Shown: positions 11,223 through 21,437, numbered from the stretch's first letter. The stretch is DNA of 41,606 nucleotides from Gnetum montanum (GCA_015680685.1 MNCI01038201.1:246474-288079), one strand, 5' to 3'. Program-made: numbers and translations. The notes: generated by a model from the letters alone, not told the origin.

Positions 11223-11650
11223 TCGGGCTATCCTGCTACTTTCATATAGGTTGTTAGTAATAACCTGGAGTATGTTGCTTTTGCAAATGATGTTAATTAT
11301 ACTACGAAATAGGTAGTGCCTCCACTTTTTTAATGCAAATACCAAGGTAAGGCAATGCCTCTCTACTTCGTTGTATTTCACCTCATGCACTATTAATGCA
11401 TAACTCAGATAATACACTGGTATCTCAGATCCGTTGTCTCGTTTCTGACATAATAGTGCTACAATAGAAGTGTCGAAGGTGGCAAGGTAGATGAAGAAAG
11501 GCTTATCCCTTTGTGGCAGGTGCACAGTTGGAAGGTGCGAAAGCTCTTCCTTCAAGTCATCGAAGGCTTGTTGACACTGAGTTGTCCACTTGAAGTTAAC
11601 TCCTTTCTTTAGAAGATGTTGCATGGGGTGTAACTTGTCAGTCAACTTTG
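11166..11650 (-). pseudogene. Element A RNase H (first domain)
   Basis: This domain normally degrades RNA in RNA-DNA hybrids during reverse transcription. Seen in order: FKWTTQCQQAFDDLKEEL (the RT-RNase H tether), IYLATFDTSIVALLCQ (usually 'YLAvSDtAVSAvL', so the first Asp is retained in ATFDTS), PVYYLSYAL, VKYNEVERHCLTLVFAL (the catalytic Glu region) and WRHYLF. It ends at SRIARW, where the deletion into the second RNase H occurs. Upstream it continues from the RT with a frame change near 11660. Confidence 0.85.
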
Positions 11651-12560
11651 CTATAAACCTTTAGATGAATTGTACTCTACCTTGCAAAGCCATGTAACTC
11701 CTTAAGGTTTGTAGGAGGTTCCAGGTTGACGATGGCCTTGACTTTGTCAGGGTCCACCCATATTTTAGCCTTCGATACTATGAAACCTAACATGCATCCA
11801 GGTCTTACCGCAAAGATACACTTCTTAGGATTAAGGTGTAGATTATGCATTTGAAAACACTTAAGGACTACCCCTAGATCATGTGGGTGATCAGCTGCCT
11901 CCTTGGACTTGACTGCTATATCATCCACGTAGTCGTTTAACATTTCTAGGATGTAGTCGTTGAAGATGTAAGTCATGGCTCATTGGTAGGTTGCCCCAAC
12001 ATTCTTGAGTTCAAAAGGCATAATGGTGTAATAGAAGGTCCCCCATGGACTCATGAAGGTTGTTGTTAGCTGATGCTCCAGGTTTATGCGAATTTGGTTG
12101 TAGCTGGAGAAACCATCGATGAAGGATAGCAGGGCATGGTCGGTTGTAGTGTTGATGAGTTGACTGATGCTTGGAAGTGGGAAATCGTCTTTGATCATTA
12201 CTTTGTTCAGATCCCAGAAGTCTATATAGATTCTTATTCCTCCCATTTTCTTAGAAACTATGATAATGTTGGACATCCATTCCAAATAATCAACTGCACA
12301 GATAAAACCATCTTGGTATAGCTTGGTGATTTCATCTCTCATGGCTAGTGCAATTTCTGGTTTGATCTTACAAGCCTTCTGCTTGACTGCCTTCATGCAC
12401 AGGTCTAGGACGACATCAATGCACTTTGTGCTCACGCATTCCCCCAGCTTCTTTCCCAAGGGAAGATCCTAGGGATTGAGCAAGCCTAGATAATGCGTGA
12501 GGTCATGGAAGAGGGGGTCCGCTACAACTAGGCCAGGTTTCTATGTAAAGGCTTGCAGAC
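11651..12560 (-). pseudogene. Element A reverse transcriptase
   Basis: The reverse transcriptase reading is in two open blocks, 12459-11980 and 11976-11677, separated by one stop. Recognisable motifs in order: KPEIALAMRDEITKLYQDGF (N-terminal helix), SNIIIVSKK, IYIDFWDLNK, KDDFPLPSI, LSFIDGFSSYNQI (catalytic Asp), WGTFYYTIMPF, NVGATYQ, then DYVDDIAVKS with the catalytic Tyr-Val-Asp-Asp box intact. NPKKCIFAV and LHGFAR follow. The stop between blocks is at the codon after GATYQ, usually Arg or Trp. The region upstream of 12459 (LNP-stop-DLPLGKK) continues in frame for a short way. Among the pol domains of element A this is the best preserved. Confidence 0.92.
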
Positions 12561-13009
12561 CAAAATCTTGGGGCTCCATAAAAAACCGAAGTCCTGTTTC
12601 AATACACATTATGCCTTTTACATAGCTTTTCTAAAGTGTTTTGCAAAGTTTCTGGTGGTTCAAGAGAATGGAGCCTGGGTCATGCTAAATCGCAACTAGA
12701 TTTCCAAACCGTGGATCTGCCAGATCCTCTAGATCATCCAAGCCTAAGATCCCCCAGAAATAAATGGGGAGTCATTCTCTATGATAACTAAGGATCGGGT
12801 GGCCCACAACGTTTGTGGCCAAGACAGCATAGGAGAGATGCCCCCTGTTGTAGCTGATAGCATGTCACGGGGGGAACATCTCATAGCCAAGACTATAGCC
12901 AAAACATTGTAGCAAAAGAGGCCTCCTCTAGCTAAGGAAACCCTTCACACAAAGGAAGAGGAGGGGCAACAACTGCAGCTTAAGCTACAGAGGACATAGC
13001 CCCCCATTG

Positions 13010-13143
13010 GTAAATACTTTTGTTTAATACCTATCTTGTTATTTTCTACCACGCTATGCTACACTAGGCGGCGTAGCATAGCGTAGCACCTACTTTAAGC
13101 TAACTTTTTTTGGACTACTACAAACATGTTTCTTAACTGGCAG
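13010..13143 (+). other. Intron 1 of the antisense gene, containing the GCTAYG palindrome
   Basis: Donor G|GTAAAT and acceptor TGGCAG, phase 1; the split codon joins G with AG to give GAG. At 13053-13083 it holds GCTATGCTAC followed 11 bases later by the inverse GTAGCATAGC, the same motif that fills the U3 of element A. Confidence 0.75.
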
Positions 13144-13682
13144 AGGAAGAATAAGAAGAAGAAGAAGAAGGAAATGAAGAGGTGTTGGCCCCTAAGATAG
13201 GGGTGACGAATAAAGACTCAAAGGCCTCAGTCTTAGAGAGAAGGGCCTTGGTCACAAAGAAGGGAGCTCCTACCACTAAGGTGGGGGCTCTTGTTATTAG
13301 AGAGAATCCTCCTACTAACGAAGAGGAGTCTCCCTTGAATAAAAAAGATGCTAGTCTCCTAGAAGGAAAGGCACCAGTGCATGAAGAAGAGGTTCGTACA
13401 AGCTTGGCAGGGACTTCTTCCAAGGCTGTTGTCCTCGTTTTGCATCAGCAAGAACATGGACCGCAATTAAACACTGGTGAGTTCGACAATATGTTTGCCT
13501 TGTCAAAGCTCATTTCGGCCATGCTAACATGTTTAGTGATGTGACAACTGCCACTATTAATGCTACAGGACCTCCTCCAACTAGTGCAGAATCATGGGCC
13601 AAGATCCCTGATAAGTTTACGTTTATGCAGGGAATCGTCAATGACATGATCAACTGCCTTTAGCAAGTGGACCCTAATGTGG

Positions 13683-13785
13683 GTAAGTAGTAGTTTTAGG
13701 TGCTCTCATGTTGCTATGCTAGATTTTTAGACTCTGTTAACTTTGCTACACTAATGCAATTGCTATGCTCTTTGTGTCATGGTAG
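13683..13785 (+). other. Intron 2 of the antisense gene
   Basis: Donor GG|GTAAGT and acceptor ATGGTAG, phase 1; the split codon is G plus CC. It contains single GCTATGCTA and GCTACACTA units. Confidence 0.75.
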
Positions 13786-14606
13786 CCTCTCAACTCAAAT
13801 GGGACCCAACACAGCCTTTGAAAGTTGGTGCCATGCCTACATTCCTGCCCATAGTGATCAAGGTATCTTGTCATGCATACGACAAGGCTTGCAAATGTGC
13901 TTTGCACTCAGCATGCTCATTGTGGGATTATAAGTGTGTCAATGAGGACTTGTGGAAATGGGTCCAAAAAGGTGAGCAAAAGGAGGCTAACCTGAGAGCC
14001 GAGGTGGAGGATCTCAAGTCGAGGAATGAATTCTTCATAGTCCATGACACTAATAATGAGGACTGGCGCATGGCTGTGATAGATTACACTAGATTTTGAA
14101 CAGTCGCACATCAGAATATCAAAGACACCTGCGAAATAATAGAATGGTAGATGTAAATGGACTTGTTAGCCCATAAATGTCAGGATTTGAAAGATTTTAG
14201 CGCCAAGGTTTACGAATGGGGGCAGTCCCAGAAAAACCATAAACACATGTATAAAATGGAAAATTCCACCCATCGTAAATTGTACAGGGACACTGCTGTG
14301 GAGGCATTTACATAAAAATCATTTGTAAATGCCATTGATGCTTTTGAGGCCTATGCTAAGTTCAAAGAGTAGGTGAAGGTTATAGAATCTCCTGACTGGA
14401 AAATGGACCCTCCCATAGGAGAGACCACAACCATCTCCTTTTCTTCGGGACCACTAAGGTGGACAACCACCAAAAGGGAGAGTGCTACTGTAGACACTGA
14501 ACCAAGCAATAGGTGTTGAATGGACATCACTACAGAGGAGGTCTGGCGCCACCTCGGGCTCAGTTTAGACTGGATACCCTTCGAGACTGACATAGGCCCT
14601 TCTCAG

Positions 14607-14694
14607 GTTAGTTGCTTTCTACTATATTAATGCTTATGCTTTGTTGTAGCTTGCATGCATTGCTTTAGCTGACCACTTCATTCCTACGATGCAG
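14607..14694 (+). other. Intron 3 of the antisense gene
   Basis: Donor CAG|GTTAGT and acceptor GATGCAG|GC, phase 0. The reading passes from ETDIGPSQ directly into APSEDVGLVEE without a stop. Confidence 0.8.
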
Positions 14695-14906
14695 GCTCCA
14701 AGTGAGGACGTAGGGCTCGTAGAGGAAAGGAATGAAGAATCAGTAGAGGAAAATGCAGGGGAAGGCGATGCAAAAGGAAATGATATAGAAACGAATGGTA
14801 ACAATCATGCGAACAAGAACAACCCATGACAACATGGGATTTTTTATTGAAATTTTGAATTTTTTGTAAAATTTTTGCAAACATTGTCGAAAAGGAAAAA
14901 GTTTTG

Positions 14907-14912
14907 AATAAA
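14907..14912 (+). terminator. Poly(A) signal AATAAA after the antisense gene
   Basis: An exact AATAAA lies 78 bases after the TGA of the last exon, in a T-rich context, on the same strand as the gene. Confidence 0.55.
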
Positions 14913-15013
14913 GAAGAGAATTTCGGAAAAGAAATTGATTCTGCATTAACTTGTACATTGTATATGTGGTGCATTTTGTGTAAAATTTTCATGCTTTCAT
15001 GTGCTAATTTTAG

Positions 15014-15344
15014 GCCATTGCTAGTTTTAGGTTGTTTTGGGCCATTGCTAGTTTTAGGCTGTTTCAAGCCATTGCTATTTTTAGGCCATTTCGATCCATT
15101 GCTACTTTTAGGTCATTTTGGGCCATTGCTAGTTTTGGGCCATTTTGGGCCACTACTAGTTTTAGGCCATTTTTGGCTAGTGATAGTTTTAGGCCATTTT
15201 GGGCCATTGCTAGTTTTAGGCTGTTTCGGGCCATTGCTAGTTTTAGGCCATTTTGGGCCATTACTAGTTTTAGGCCGTTTCGGGCCATTGCTAGTTTTAG
15301 GCCATTTTGGGCCATTACTAGTTTTAGACCATTTCAAGCCATAG
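15014..15344. repeat. 27-bp minisatellite, about 12 copies
   Basis: The unit is approximately GCCATTGCTAGTTTTAGGC followed by CATTTTGG. Copies differ at a few positions, mainly C/T and G/A. Since 27 is a multiple of three and the unit has no stop in several frames, it makes spurious ORFs with nine-residue repeats on both strands (for example GPLLVLGHF). It lies between the antisense gene's poly(A) signal and the end of the protease region. Confidence 0.95.
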
Positions 15345-15479
15345 CGTAGCATGCCAAAGAGGTGATACATTAACAACTTGAACAACGGCTAACTAGTAAC
15401 TTATGTAGACAAATGAATTGTAAACAATGAGAGATGTTAATGTGCAAAGGATGGTGACTGGGCAAGAAGTAGTGGGGTT

Positions 15480-16400
15480 GCTATGCTATGCGTAGTTGCT
15501 TCTTGACCCATCGTGGATTGAACAGAGTGTAAGGTCAAGATGCTTTTCCAGGGCCTTCTTTTGCATCATTGTCCCCCACTTGGAAGGGCAACTCAACCCA
15601 TGCACTTTCATTTTGGAGACCGATCTGCTAAGCCGATTCTCTCGCTGGATGGTTAATGTGTGTGTAAGTAGGCACTTCATTCTCAGAGGCTATGACCTCT
15701 AAGCCTTGCTCCATGTCTATGTTATTGATCGCTTGCACTGCTACTTCATCACCATGAATCACCACCTCCTTGCTTGCATATGGTAGGTGGATTTTTTGGT
15801 GAATGGGTGAAGAGACAGCCCTAAGTTGTGCTAACTATGATCTCCCAAAGATTAGGTTTAACTCGGGCATTTCTTTGACCATGATGAACATCGTGTTTGT
15901 GGGGAACTGGTCCCCTACCACAAAGCCTATGTGGACTATGCCCTTCACTAGGACACGTGCCCCATTGAACGACCTTAGGCATGACATCATTATGGGTTTG
16001 ATCTACTCGACCAAGCCCAACTTGTCCATAATAGGGAAGGGGATGATGTTTGTGGTAGCCCCATCATCAATGTATACCCTTCGAATCCAGTGTTGGCTAA
16101 CCCAAATTGTCATGAATAGGGGTGCTATAATCACCTAACCCCTTTCTGGATCTTCCCTAATGGCATCATCATAGAAAGTTATTTGAGGCGTTTTTGGCTC
16201 TGCGGGTGCAAAGGGAAGCATGACCAAGTGGATCACTTTCTCTTCTGTTGGCATATTTTTGTTGACTGGAATCATTGTCAACATGCGGATTAGAGCCTCA
16301 TGATGTGGGACGAACATCATGATTAGGTCGTACAAGCTCAGTGTAGTGTTTTTTTTCAGAGCTTGTTCAACCTGAGTGAGGGCCTCCAAGAGGTCCTAAC
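15480..16400 (-). pseudogene. Element A aspartic protease (end of gag-pro)
   Basis: The protease matures Gag and Pol. The minus-strand reading has ITFYDDAIREDPERG, a stop where Arg or Gln would stand, then RRVYIDDGATTNII with the Asp-x-Gly-Ala active-site motif, then MDKLGL. The conserved second half follows: PELNLIFGRS, LAQLRAVSSPIHQKIHLP and KEVVIHGDE, the pattern typical of Tat proteases ('ILGRPWLhxLkAVxStxHQ'). A further segment, 15680-15486, has MMQKKALEKHLDL and may correspond to the short glycine-patch-like tail after protease in this lineage, though I am less sure. The open blocks are 16389-16135 and the downstream frame to about 15700. No RT follows for about 2.9 kb. Confidence 0.8.
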
Positions 16401-19273
16401 CACCCCCCTGTTTAACGCTTTCCTCCTCTTTTATTCATCCCAGAAGATGAATTTCCTAAGGAGAGGCAACTTTGGATCTAGGTTCAGACCCTTTTTGGTA
16501 GGGTGATGCAAACTGTGTGGTTATAGCAATGTTCATATTTGGTGACAAGGGCGTAGATGCAGGGGGTGGAGACATAGGCTTGGAAGTACTAGGGATGGTA
16601 CTTCCTCTCGATGTCTCACCTGCGAAATGCACTTCCCATTTTTTACAACAAGAAGGTTGTTCAGCTACCTCGCATAGGGTGGGGGCTATCGAATGGATCG
16701 GCCCCATGATGATAAATGGAGCTAATGATATTAATGGATGAAGTTGAATGGCTTCACTAACAGGTGATGTGGAGATGGATGCCCAGGGAGGGACTCTCAA
16801 AAGAAACGGCTGTTGCAAGTTTTTTGCCAACCGTTGGTGGTGTTGGTGCACTACACTGAGGCACACAAACCACAAATGGCTACTAGGGTGGCCTAGGATC
16901 ACTATTAATACCAATGGCGTTGATGACGTAACTAGCATTGTTGGCATTTAGGGGGTCTATGTAGACATGCATAGATTGGTTCTCAAGGCATACTGGGTTG
17001 CTTTCGTCCAATACCAATTTTCCCTAATCAATCAATCTCTAGATGTCATCCTACAATGCCAGATAGTAATTTGTGTTGTGACCACACTATTGGTGATAGT
17101 CACAAAACCTATCCAGTCTAAAATCCTTAGGAATTGGGGTCTCATTGAGCAAGGCCAAGGAGGGGTTCCTAAGGAGCTCGTAGTAGCGTTGATGTCTCCT
17201 AATTCCTTCTTTCGACATCTGCTTGTGTTGGATGTGCCCCATTGCCAATAGTTACTTTAAAAGTTCTGAAGACTTGAGAGGTAGTGGGGTGTACTTTGAG
17301 CGATCTTTATGCTCAAAGTTCGATTTGGGTTGTGCAAATGTCTCAGGTGTAGGTACTAGAGGTTGCAGTGCATTACCCTGCTTGGGCATGGGGTTACCTG
17401 CAGGTACTGCTAGTTTCTTGTTATTCTTATTACCATTGTTACTAGGTTTGGGCTTGGCCTCAGTTGCCACAGTGGCCACTATGGTTGTTGGGACCTTACC
17501 CTTTTCCTTCTTTGTGAAGGTGTTTTTGTAAGCAATGTAGGCTAGGTCTTTACTTACCTCGGCTGCATCCTATATACTCTTAGTCTAAGCAAAGCCTTGG
17601 CTGAGAGTGAAAGGGGTGAGGTAGTACAGTTTAGACTTGATAAAGTCATTCACTGCACCCTTAAAGATGGCCAGCAAGTGGGCCTCCATGATGGGCTCAC
17701 AGATTTCATTAAGGGTTGCGGTCCATCGCTAGATGAACTTCTGGACTGGTTCCAGAGGATCTTGCTTCACGCTCATCAACTGGTCCAACATAGTTTCTGG
17801 CTTCAAGTAATACTTGAAGCGCATCACGAACTAGGTTAGAAGCTCCTCTAGAGTTGAAATGGATGAGCGTGCCAGCACGTGGTACCAATCCAAGGCTCTC
17901 TCAGCTAGGAACATAGCAAAGACAAAAATAATCATGTGCGGCCATTGTTGTAACAGGAGAGACTCAGACCTAAAGGTAACAAGATGTACTTTGGGATCCC
18001 CCTCCTCATTGTACTTTGTGAAGTTTGGAAGAGACATCCCTGGGGGTATCGTCAGCACAAGGATTGCAGGGCTGATGGGGTCGTCCTGGTAAAAGTCCAT
18101 AACTTGTACCGTGTCAGACCCAACAGCCTTGAGGTGTTTGATTTCCTCAGTGAGGGTCTGGATGAGCTGGAACGCTTGGTCTAGACCTTGCGACATTATG
18201 GATAGTTGGGGAACTATCGAGGCAGTTCCCATCTATGGAATGGTAGAAATGGCAGCATGACCCATCGATGGTACTGCTTGTGCTATCCACCACTCGGCAC
18301 GTGGTGCTGTCAGAGCAGTAACCGTGGGTTGGGCTGCCGAATAGACCGCTTGTGTCACCAGCTGAATAGACCATAGCCCCATGTTGGGTTGTACCATTTA
18401 CGGGATTTGGTAGGTCTGAGGGTGAACATAATGAGACATCTACTATGGTTGTGGAATAGGCAAAGAAGTGAATAGGATCCACCATGTGGACAAGCCCAGG
18501 CCTGGCATAGTGGGTGGAATAGACATGAACGTAGGAATTGAAATGGAAGTTCCATATGACTATGAAGTAGGTACAGTATGAACATGCGGTAGGGTAGCTA
18601 TGATTGGTGTGTGATGTGCTATAGGAATGGACTGATGAACAGTTTGCGGAGGCATAGTTGTTGTAAATGAAATAGGGGAATAAGGGCATTGATACGCTGG
18701 GAAGATGGCATGGCTACCCATTGCGGTTCTAGTTGTAGGCTGCAGGAGCATAGGCGTGATCGCAAAGGAAGCAATGATAGATAATAGATTGACCAAGAAG
18801 GACTAGGTAGGAAGGACAAGAATGGGGTTGGTTTGACCTCCCTTGTCAGATTGGGAATCGAGTTCCTCCTATCTGTCCTAGAAGGCATCATCTTGATTAG
18901 ACATTGTGTCCTATTGCTCCCAAAGTCTGGCAAATTGGATTAGCTAGTCTAGAAGCCTTTGGTTTATCTATGTCAAAGGTATGGAAGTGCTGGGAGTGGG
19001 AACAAACTCCTTCCCATCGTAGTAAGCAAACTCAAAGCTATGTTTTCCTTCAAACTCGTGTACATCCAAAGGTAGGTTTTCCTGAACCTTTGCACAAAGG
19101 AAGTTATAGTGTTCATGTTGCTGGGCCAAGCCCTCAGGTCCCTGATTTTGGATCCTAAGAGATCGACATATTTCCAGCATCAGGTTGAGCAGTTTTTTGG
19201 CACTTGTGGTGCCTTGAACCATGATGGGAACTTTGACATTGAAGGTATTAGTAGCAGTATTTGTGAAAGCCAT
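16401..19273 (-). pseudogene. Element A gag
   Basis: Gag forms the cytoplasmic particle that packages element RNA. An ATG at 19273 gives MAFTNTATNTFNVKV and stays open to 18968, an N-terminal segment. A Pro/Thr/Ser-rich linker with several stops follows (18930-18240). The best block is 18232-17831: AFQLIQTLTEEIKHL, then YNEEGDPKVHLVTF, SESLLLQQWP and ERALDWYHVLARSSI, the core of the retrotransposon gag family. It continues past one stop with FVMRFKYYLKPETMLDQL, LEPVQKFIQRW and AVNDFIKSKLYYL. The C-terminal part has a Lys/Asn-rich stretch and a zinc-binding-like block FCDYHQ and CGHNTNYYLAL (about 17110-17040). The start is chosen as the first ATG after the leader repeats that opens a long frame. 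Confidence 0.8.
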
Positions 19274-19381
19274 TGTTACTAATCTAGATAGTTTTGCAAG
19301 TGCGAAAAGGAAGGAAATCAAAGAGCTAAATAGTTTTGCCGATGAGAAAAACAAAGGAATTGGGAAGTAATAAAAAAATAG

Positions 19382-19709
19382 AGCCTTTATGTCTCATTAG
19401 GCTCCTGAGAAACCATCAAAGCAACCAATATGTACCACACAATGCGTAAACAACCACAAAGAGGTGTCACATTTATGCCAATGCATGATAGGGTACAGAA
19501 CACATGCAAGACTACCATAAGATAGGCAAGTCAGCTAGCGACCAGAGGCTTTATGTCCTGTAGGATTCCCGAGGAACCGTCGAGATGACCGATCTACACC
19601 ACATGACACGTAAAAAACCATAGATGGGTGTCAAGTTTACGTTAATGCGTATTAGGGTGCAGAAGGCTTACAGGACTACCATGACATGTGGAAAGGTCAC
19701 CAAAGCCCT
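19382..19709. repeat. Two-copy tandem repeat, unit 164 bp, in element A leader
   Basis: 19382-19545 and 19546-19709 align along their length, sharing for example 'ctttatgtc', 'accaca', 'gtaaa..accaca/ta', 'gtgtca..ttta' and 'aggactaccat'. Both lie in the untranslated leader between the primer-binding site and gag. The copies are clearly diverged. Confidence 0.75.
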
Positions 19710-19722
19710 CCTTCTTGTGCCA
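19706..19722 (-). other. Probable primer-binding site of element A
   Basis: On the minus strand, just after the 5' LTR and ATTTTC, the sequence is TGGCACAAGAAGGAGGG. The TGG start matches the CCA end of a tRNA. I cannot assign the tRNA confidently, and CpG decay has probably altered it. Confidence 0.5.
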
Positions 19723-19728
19723 GAAAAT

Positions 19729-21432
19729 TGTAGCGACCAAAACTGTTGGCTGCTAGAAAAAACACCGATGGGTCGTTGATTGTTGACAATCTTAACCTCA
19801 TTTCCATGGGAGGGCTGTGCTGGATGGAATGGAAATAGGGCACCTTGAATAGTCTGGTTGATCAAATGGGGACTTAGTCGATGTCAATATAACCATTTGC
19901 AACGTGTGATTTAAAAATGAGATTGATAGTGCGAAGTAATCCTTAAATTTAAAAGGGGGCAAAAAATAGTGTAAAATGCAATAATAATTAGGAGATAAAG
20001 TAAAATGCAATTAGAAAAGTGCACCGCTTCAAAGCTATGACTTTGCTCTGTCAAGGTGGATACAATCAGTTGCATAGCATTGAGAAGTGTAGAGATCCCG
20101 AGAGTAACCAATACATGTAGAGCAAGACAACTGGGTGCTTGAACGTAGGCTTAGGTGTTAACAATGCGAAGTGCTACCAAGGTGGTAGAAAAGAGTAGAA
20201 CGAAAAGCCAACTGAGAGTGCTAACTGTTTGTAGTGTCAAATAGAAAGCTTACAATGCTCAAGGTTGCAGTGCTAGCTTTTTTTTGCTTGTCAACCAACA
20301 AAATTTTTAGCTGAATAAATTTCCAAGAAAATTGGATCCCAAACCCCTCCAGCATTGCTCATTGGGGTATTTATAAGACCGAGGATGCACAAAAGATGTG
20401 GTTTGGATGTCGCATGCCCTGGGTTTATGCTGACTTGTCTATGCTGCACGTGCTTGCATGACCATTGGGTGAGCCTGCCATGCCGTAATTACAAGCCTGC
20501 CACATTGTAATTGTGCTATCAGAGCAATGGTGTGATTAGGTGGAGTGCATTGATGTAGCGTAACTTCTTGCCATGCTTTTCTATGCTTTGTAGCATAGCA
20601 TGTTTAGTGTAGCGTAGCATCTTGTTACGCTATGCTACGCTACGTAGTGTAGCGTAGCGTAGAGTAGCCGTCAGTTCGAAGCAAAACATTTGCGTTGTGT
20701 CATGTTGCATGTGTTGGAAACCTTTGCAATGTTGTGATTGTTGGTTGTAGATTTGCTACACTATGCTACACTACGTAGCATATCATAACGTAGCAGCTGT
20801 CCTTAGTCGCAAAAAATGTTGCCAATATGCAAGCTTTTCCTTTTGCACTACAAAGCTTACGAACTTGCTGATCTTGTCCTTTGAGATGCCTTCTGTCACT
20901 TTCATAGAATTTCTACGCCTCGCTATGCCATCAAGCTTAGCGTAGCGTAGTAGCAAACATGACCTACTTTTGCCAAGTTCATCACTTTTTGACAGAAGGA
21001 GACATTGCTAAAGGACTTGAAGTCAGGCAAGGGGACTGACCGTCTAGTTTTTGCTACACTACACTACGCTGCGTAGCACAGCATAGCGTAGCACTTTACT
21101 TCTAAAAACGTATTCTAAAGTCTACTATGCTACATAGTGTAGCGTAGTGTAGCAAAACTCCTTAACTTAGAAAACTTGCTAAAGAGTTTTGCGCATTCTG
21201 AGCACTGCCAGCAATTCTACGCACTGCTCCTAGGTGTGCTTTCAGCTGGATGAACTACTCAGGTGGGCAGGCTGGAGAATCTGTTTAGCTTGTTGACACC
21301 TGGGGTAGAAAAACTTGCCAAACTGGATAGTCTGAACATCAAAGCATCCGTCTCCTAAAGAACTTTTGTGATGTTGTGCAATTTGCAAAGACTTGGTGAA
21401 GCAATCATGCCTTCAAATTTTGGGGTGTTTTA
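19729..21432 (-). repeat. 5' LTR of element A (1,704 bp)
   Basis: Starts TGTAGCGACC and ends GGGGTGTTTTA on the plus strand; the final CA has become TA. It is the same length as the LTR at 6759-8462. It carries the same U3 clusters of GCTACG/GCTATG units and inverses near 20580-20675, 20755-20795, 20935-20950, 21050-21093 and 21120-21155. CpG is kept here in several places where the other LTR has TpG, and the reverse. Confidence 0.93.
20368..20375 (-). promoter_or_regulatory. TATA box of element A 5' LTR
   Basis: Minus-strand TATAAATA at the position matching 7398-7405. Transcription would start about 30 bases further along the minus strand and run through gag. Confidence 0.7.
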
Positions 21433-21437
21433 GGTGG
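21433..21437. repeat. Target-site duplication GGTGG, right side of element A
   Basis: Identical to 6754-6758. Removing element A and one copy brings the RNase H and integrase parts of element B together. Confidence 0.9.

Larger units (their letters stand above)
12781..14829 (+). pseudogene. Four-exon gene, antisense inside element A between protease and RT
   Basis: Function is not recognised. Exons: 12781-13009, 13144-13682, 13786-14606, 14695-14829. The introns (134, 103 and 88 nt) begin GTAAAT, GTAAGT and GTTAGT and end CAG, TAG and CAG. Phases are 1, 1 and 0, and each splice keeps the frame. Exon lengths sum to 1,724, one short of 575 codons, matching one frameshift near 13500. About eight stops remain, each explicable by C-to-T decay. 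The product would have an acidic/charged N-terminal third (EEE and NEEESPLNKKD), a middle with ESWAKIPDKFTF, a helical part (DLWKWVQKGEQKEANLRAEV) and an acidic, Asn-rich tail ending NNP. The start is uncertain because the frame stays open upstream. Organisation resembles the antisense ORFs reported for some plant Ty3/gypsy elements. The position within pol, between protease and RT, seems unusual. Confidence 0.8.
6759..21432 (-). mobile_element. Element A: complete Tat-like Ty3/gypsy LTR retrotransposon carrying an antisense gene
   Basis: It is 14,674 bp long with two 1,704-bp LTRs and a GGTGG target duplication. The sense strand is minus. Order from the 5' LTR (19729-21432): leader with a 164-bp tandem repeat, gag, protease, a gap of about 2.9 kb holding a spliced plus-strand gene and a 27-bp minisatellite, then RT, RNase H, a remnant of a second RNase H, integrase, a 3' region, and the 3' LTR (6759-8462). 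The Tat assignment rests on the gag C-terminal pattern with FCDYHQ and CGHNT, the protease-end pattern 'GRSxLAQLRAVSS', RT motifs and the trailing HVPRNENTMADALATLA of the second RNase H. It sits inside element B. LTR differences are roughly one in eight positions over the first 200 bp by eye, so it is old and surely immobile now. Confidence 0.93.

Noticed and set aside
15014-15344. CRISPR-like array
   Set aside because: The repeats are directly adjacent without unique spacers, the unit is 27 bp throughout, and the context is a plant retrotransposon.
14904-15385. Overlapping ORFs of 83-146 codons on both strands made of nine-residue repeats
   Set aside because: They are produced by the 27-bp minisatellite, whose unit lacks stops in several frames. 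There is no sign of a real protein.
16456-17251. Several 67-163 codon ORFs on both strands
   Set aside because: They overlap element A gag and its linker in other frames and show no recognisable domain.
18147-18689. 180-codon minus-strand ORF rich in Ser, Thr, Tyr and His
   Set aside because: It is a shadow frame over the Pro/Thr-rich linker of element A gag; the neighbouring frame carries the gag sequence.
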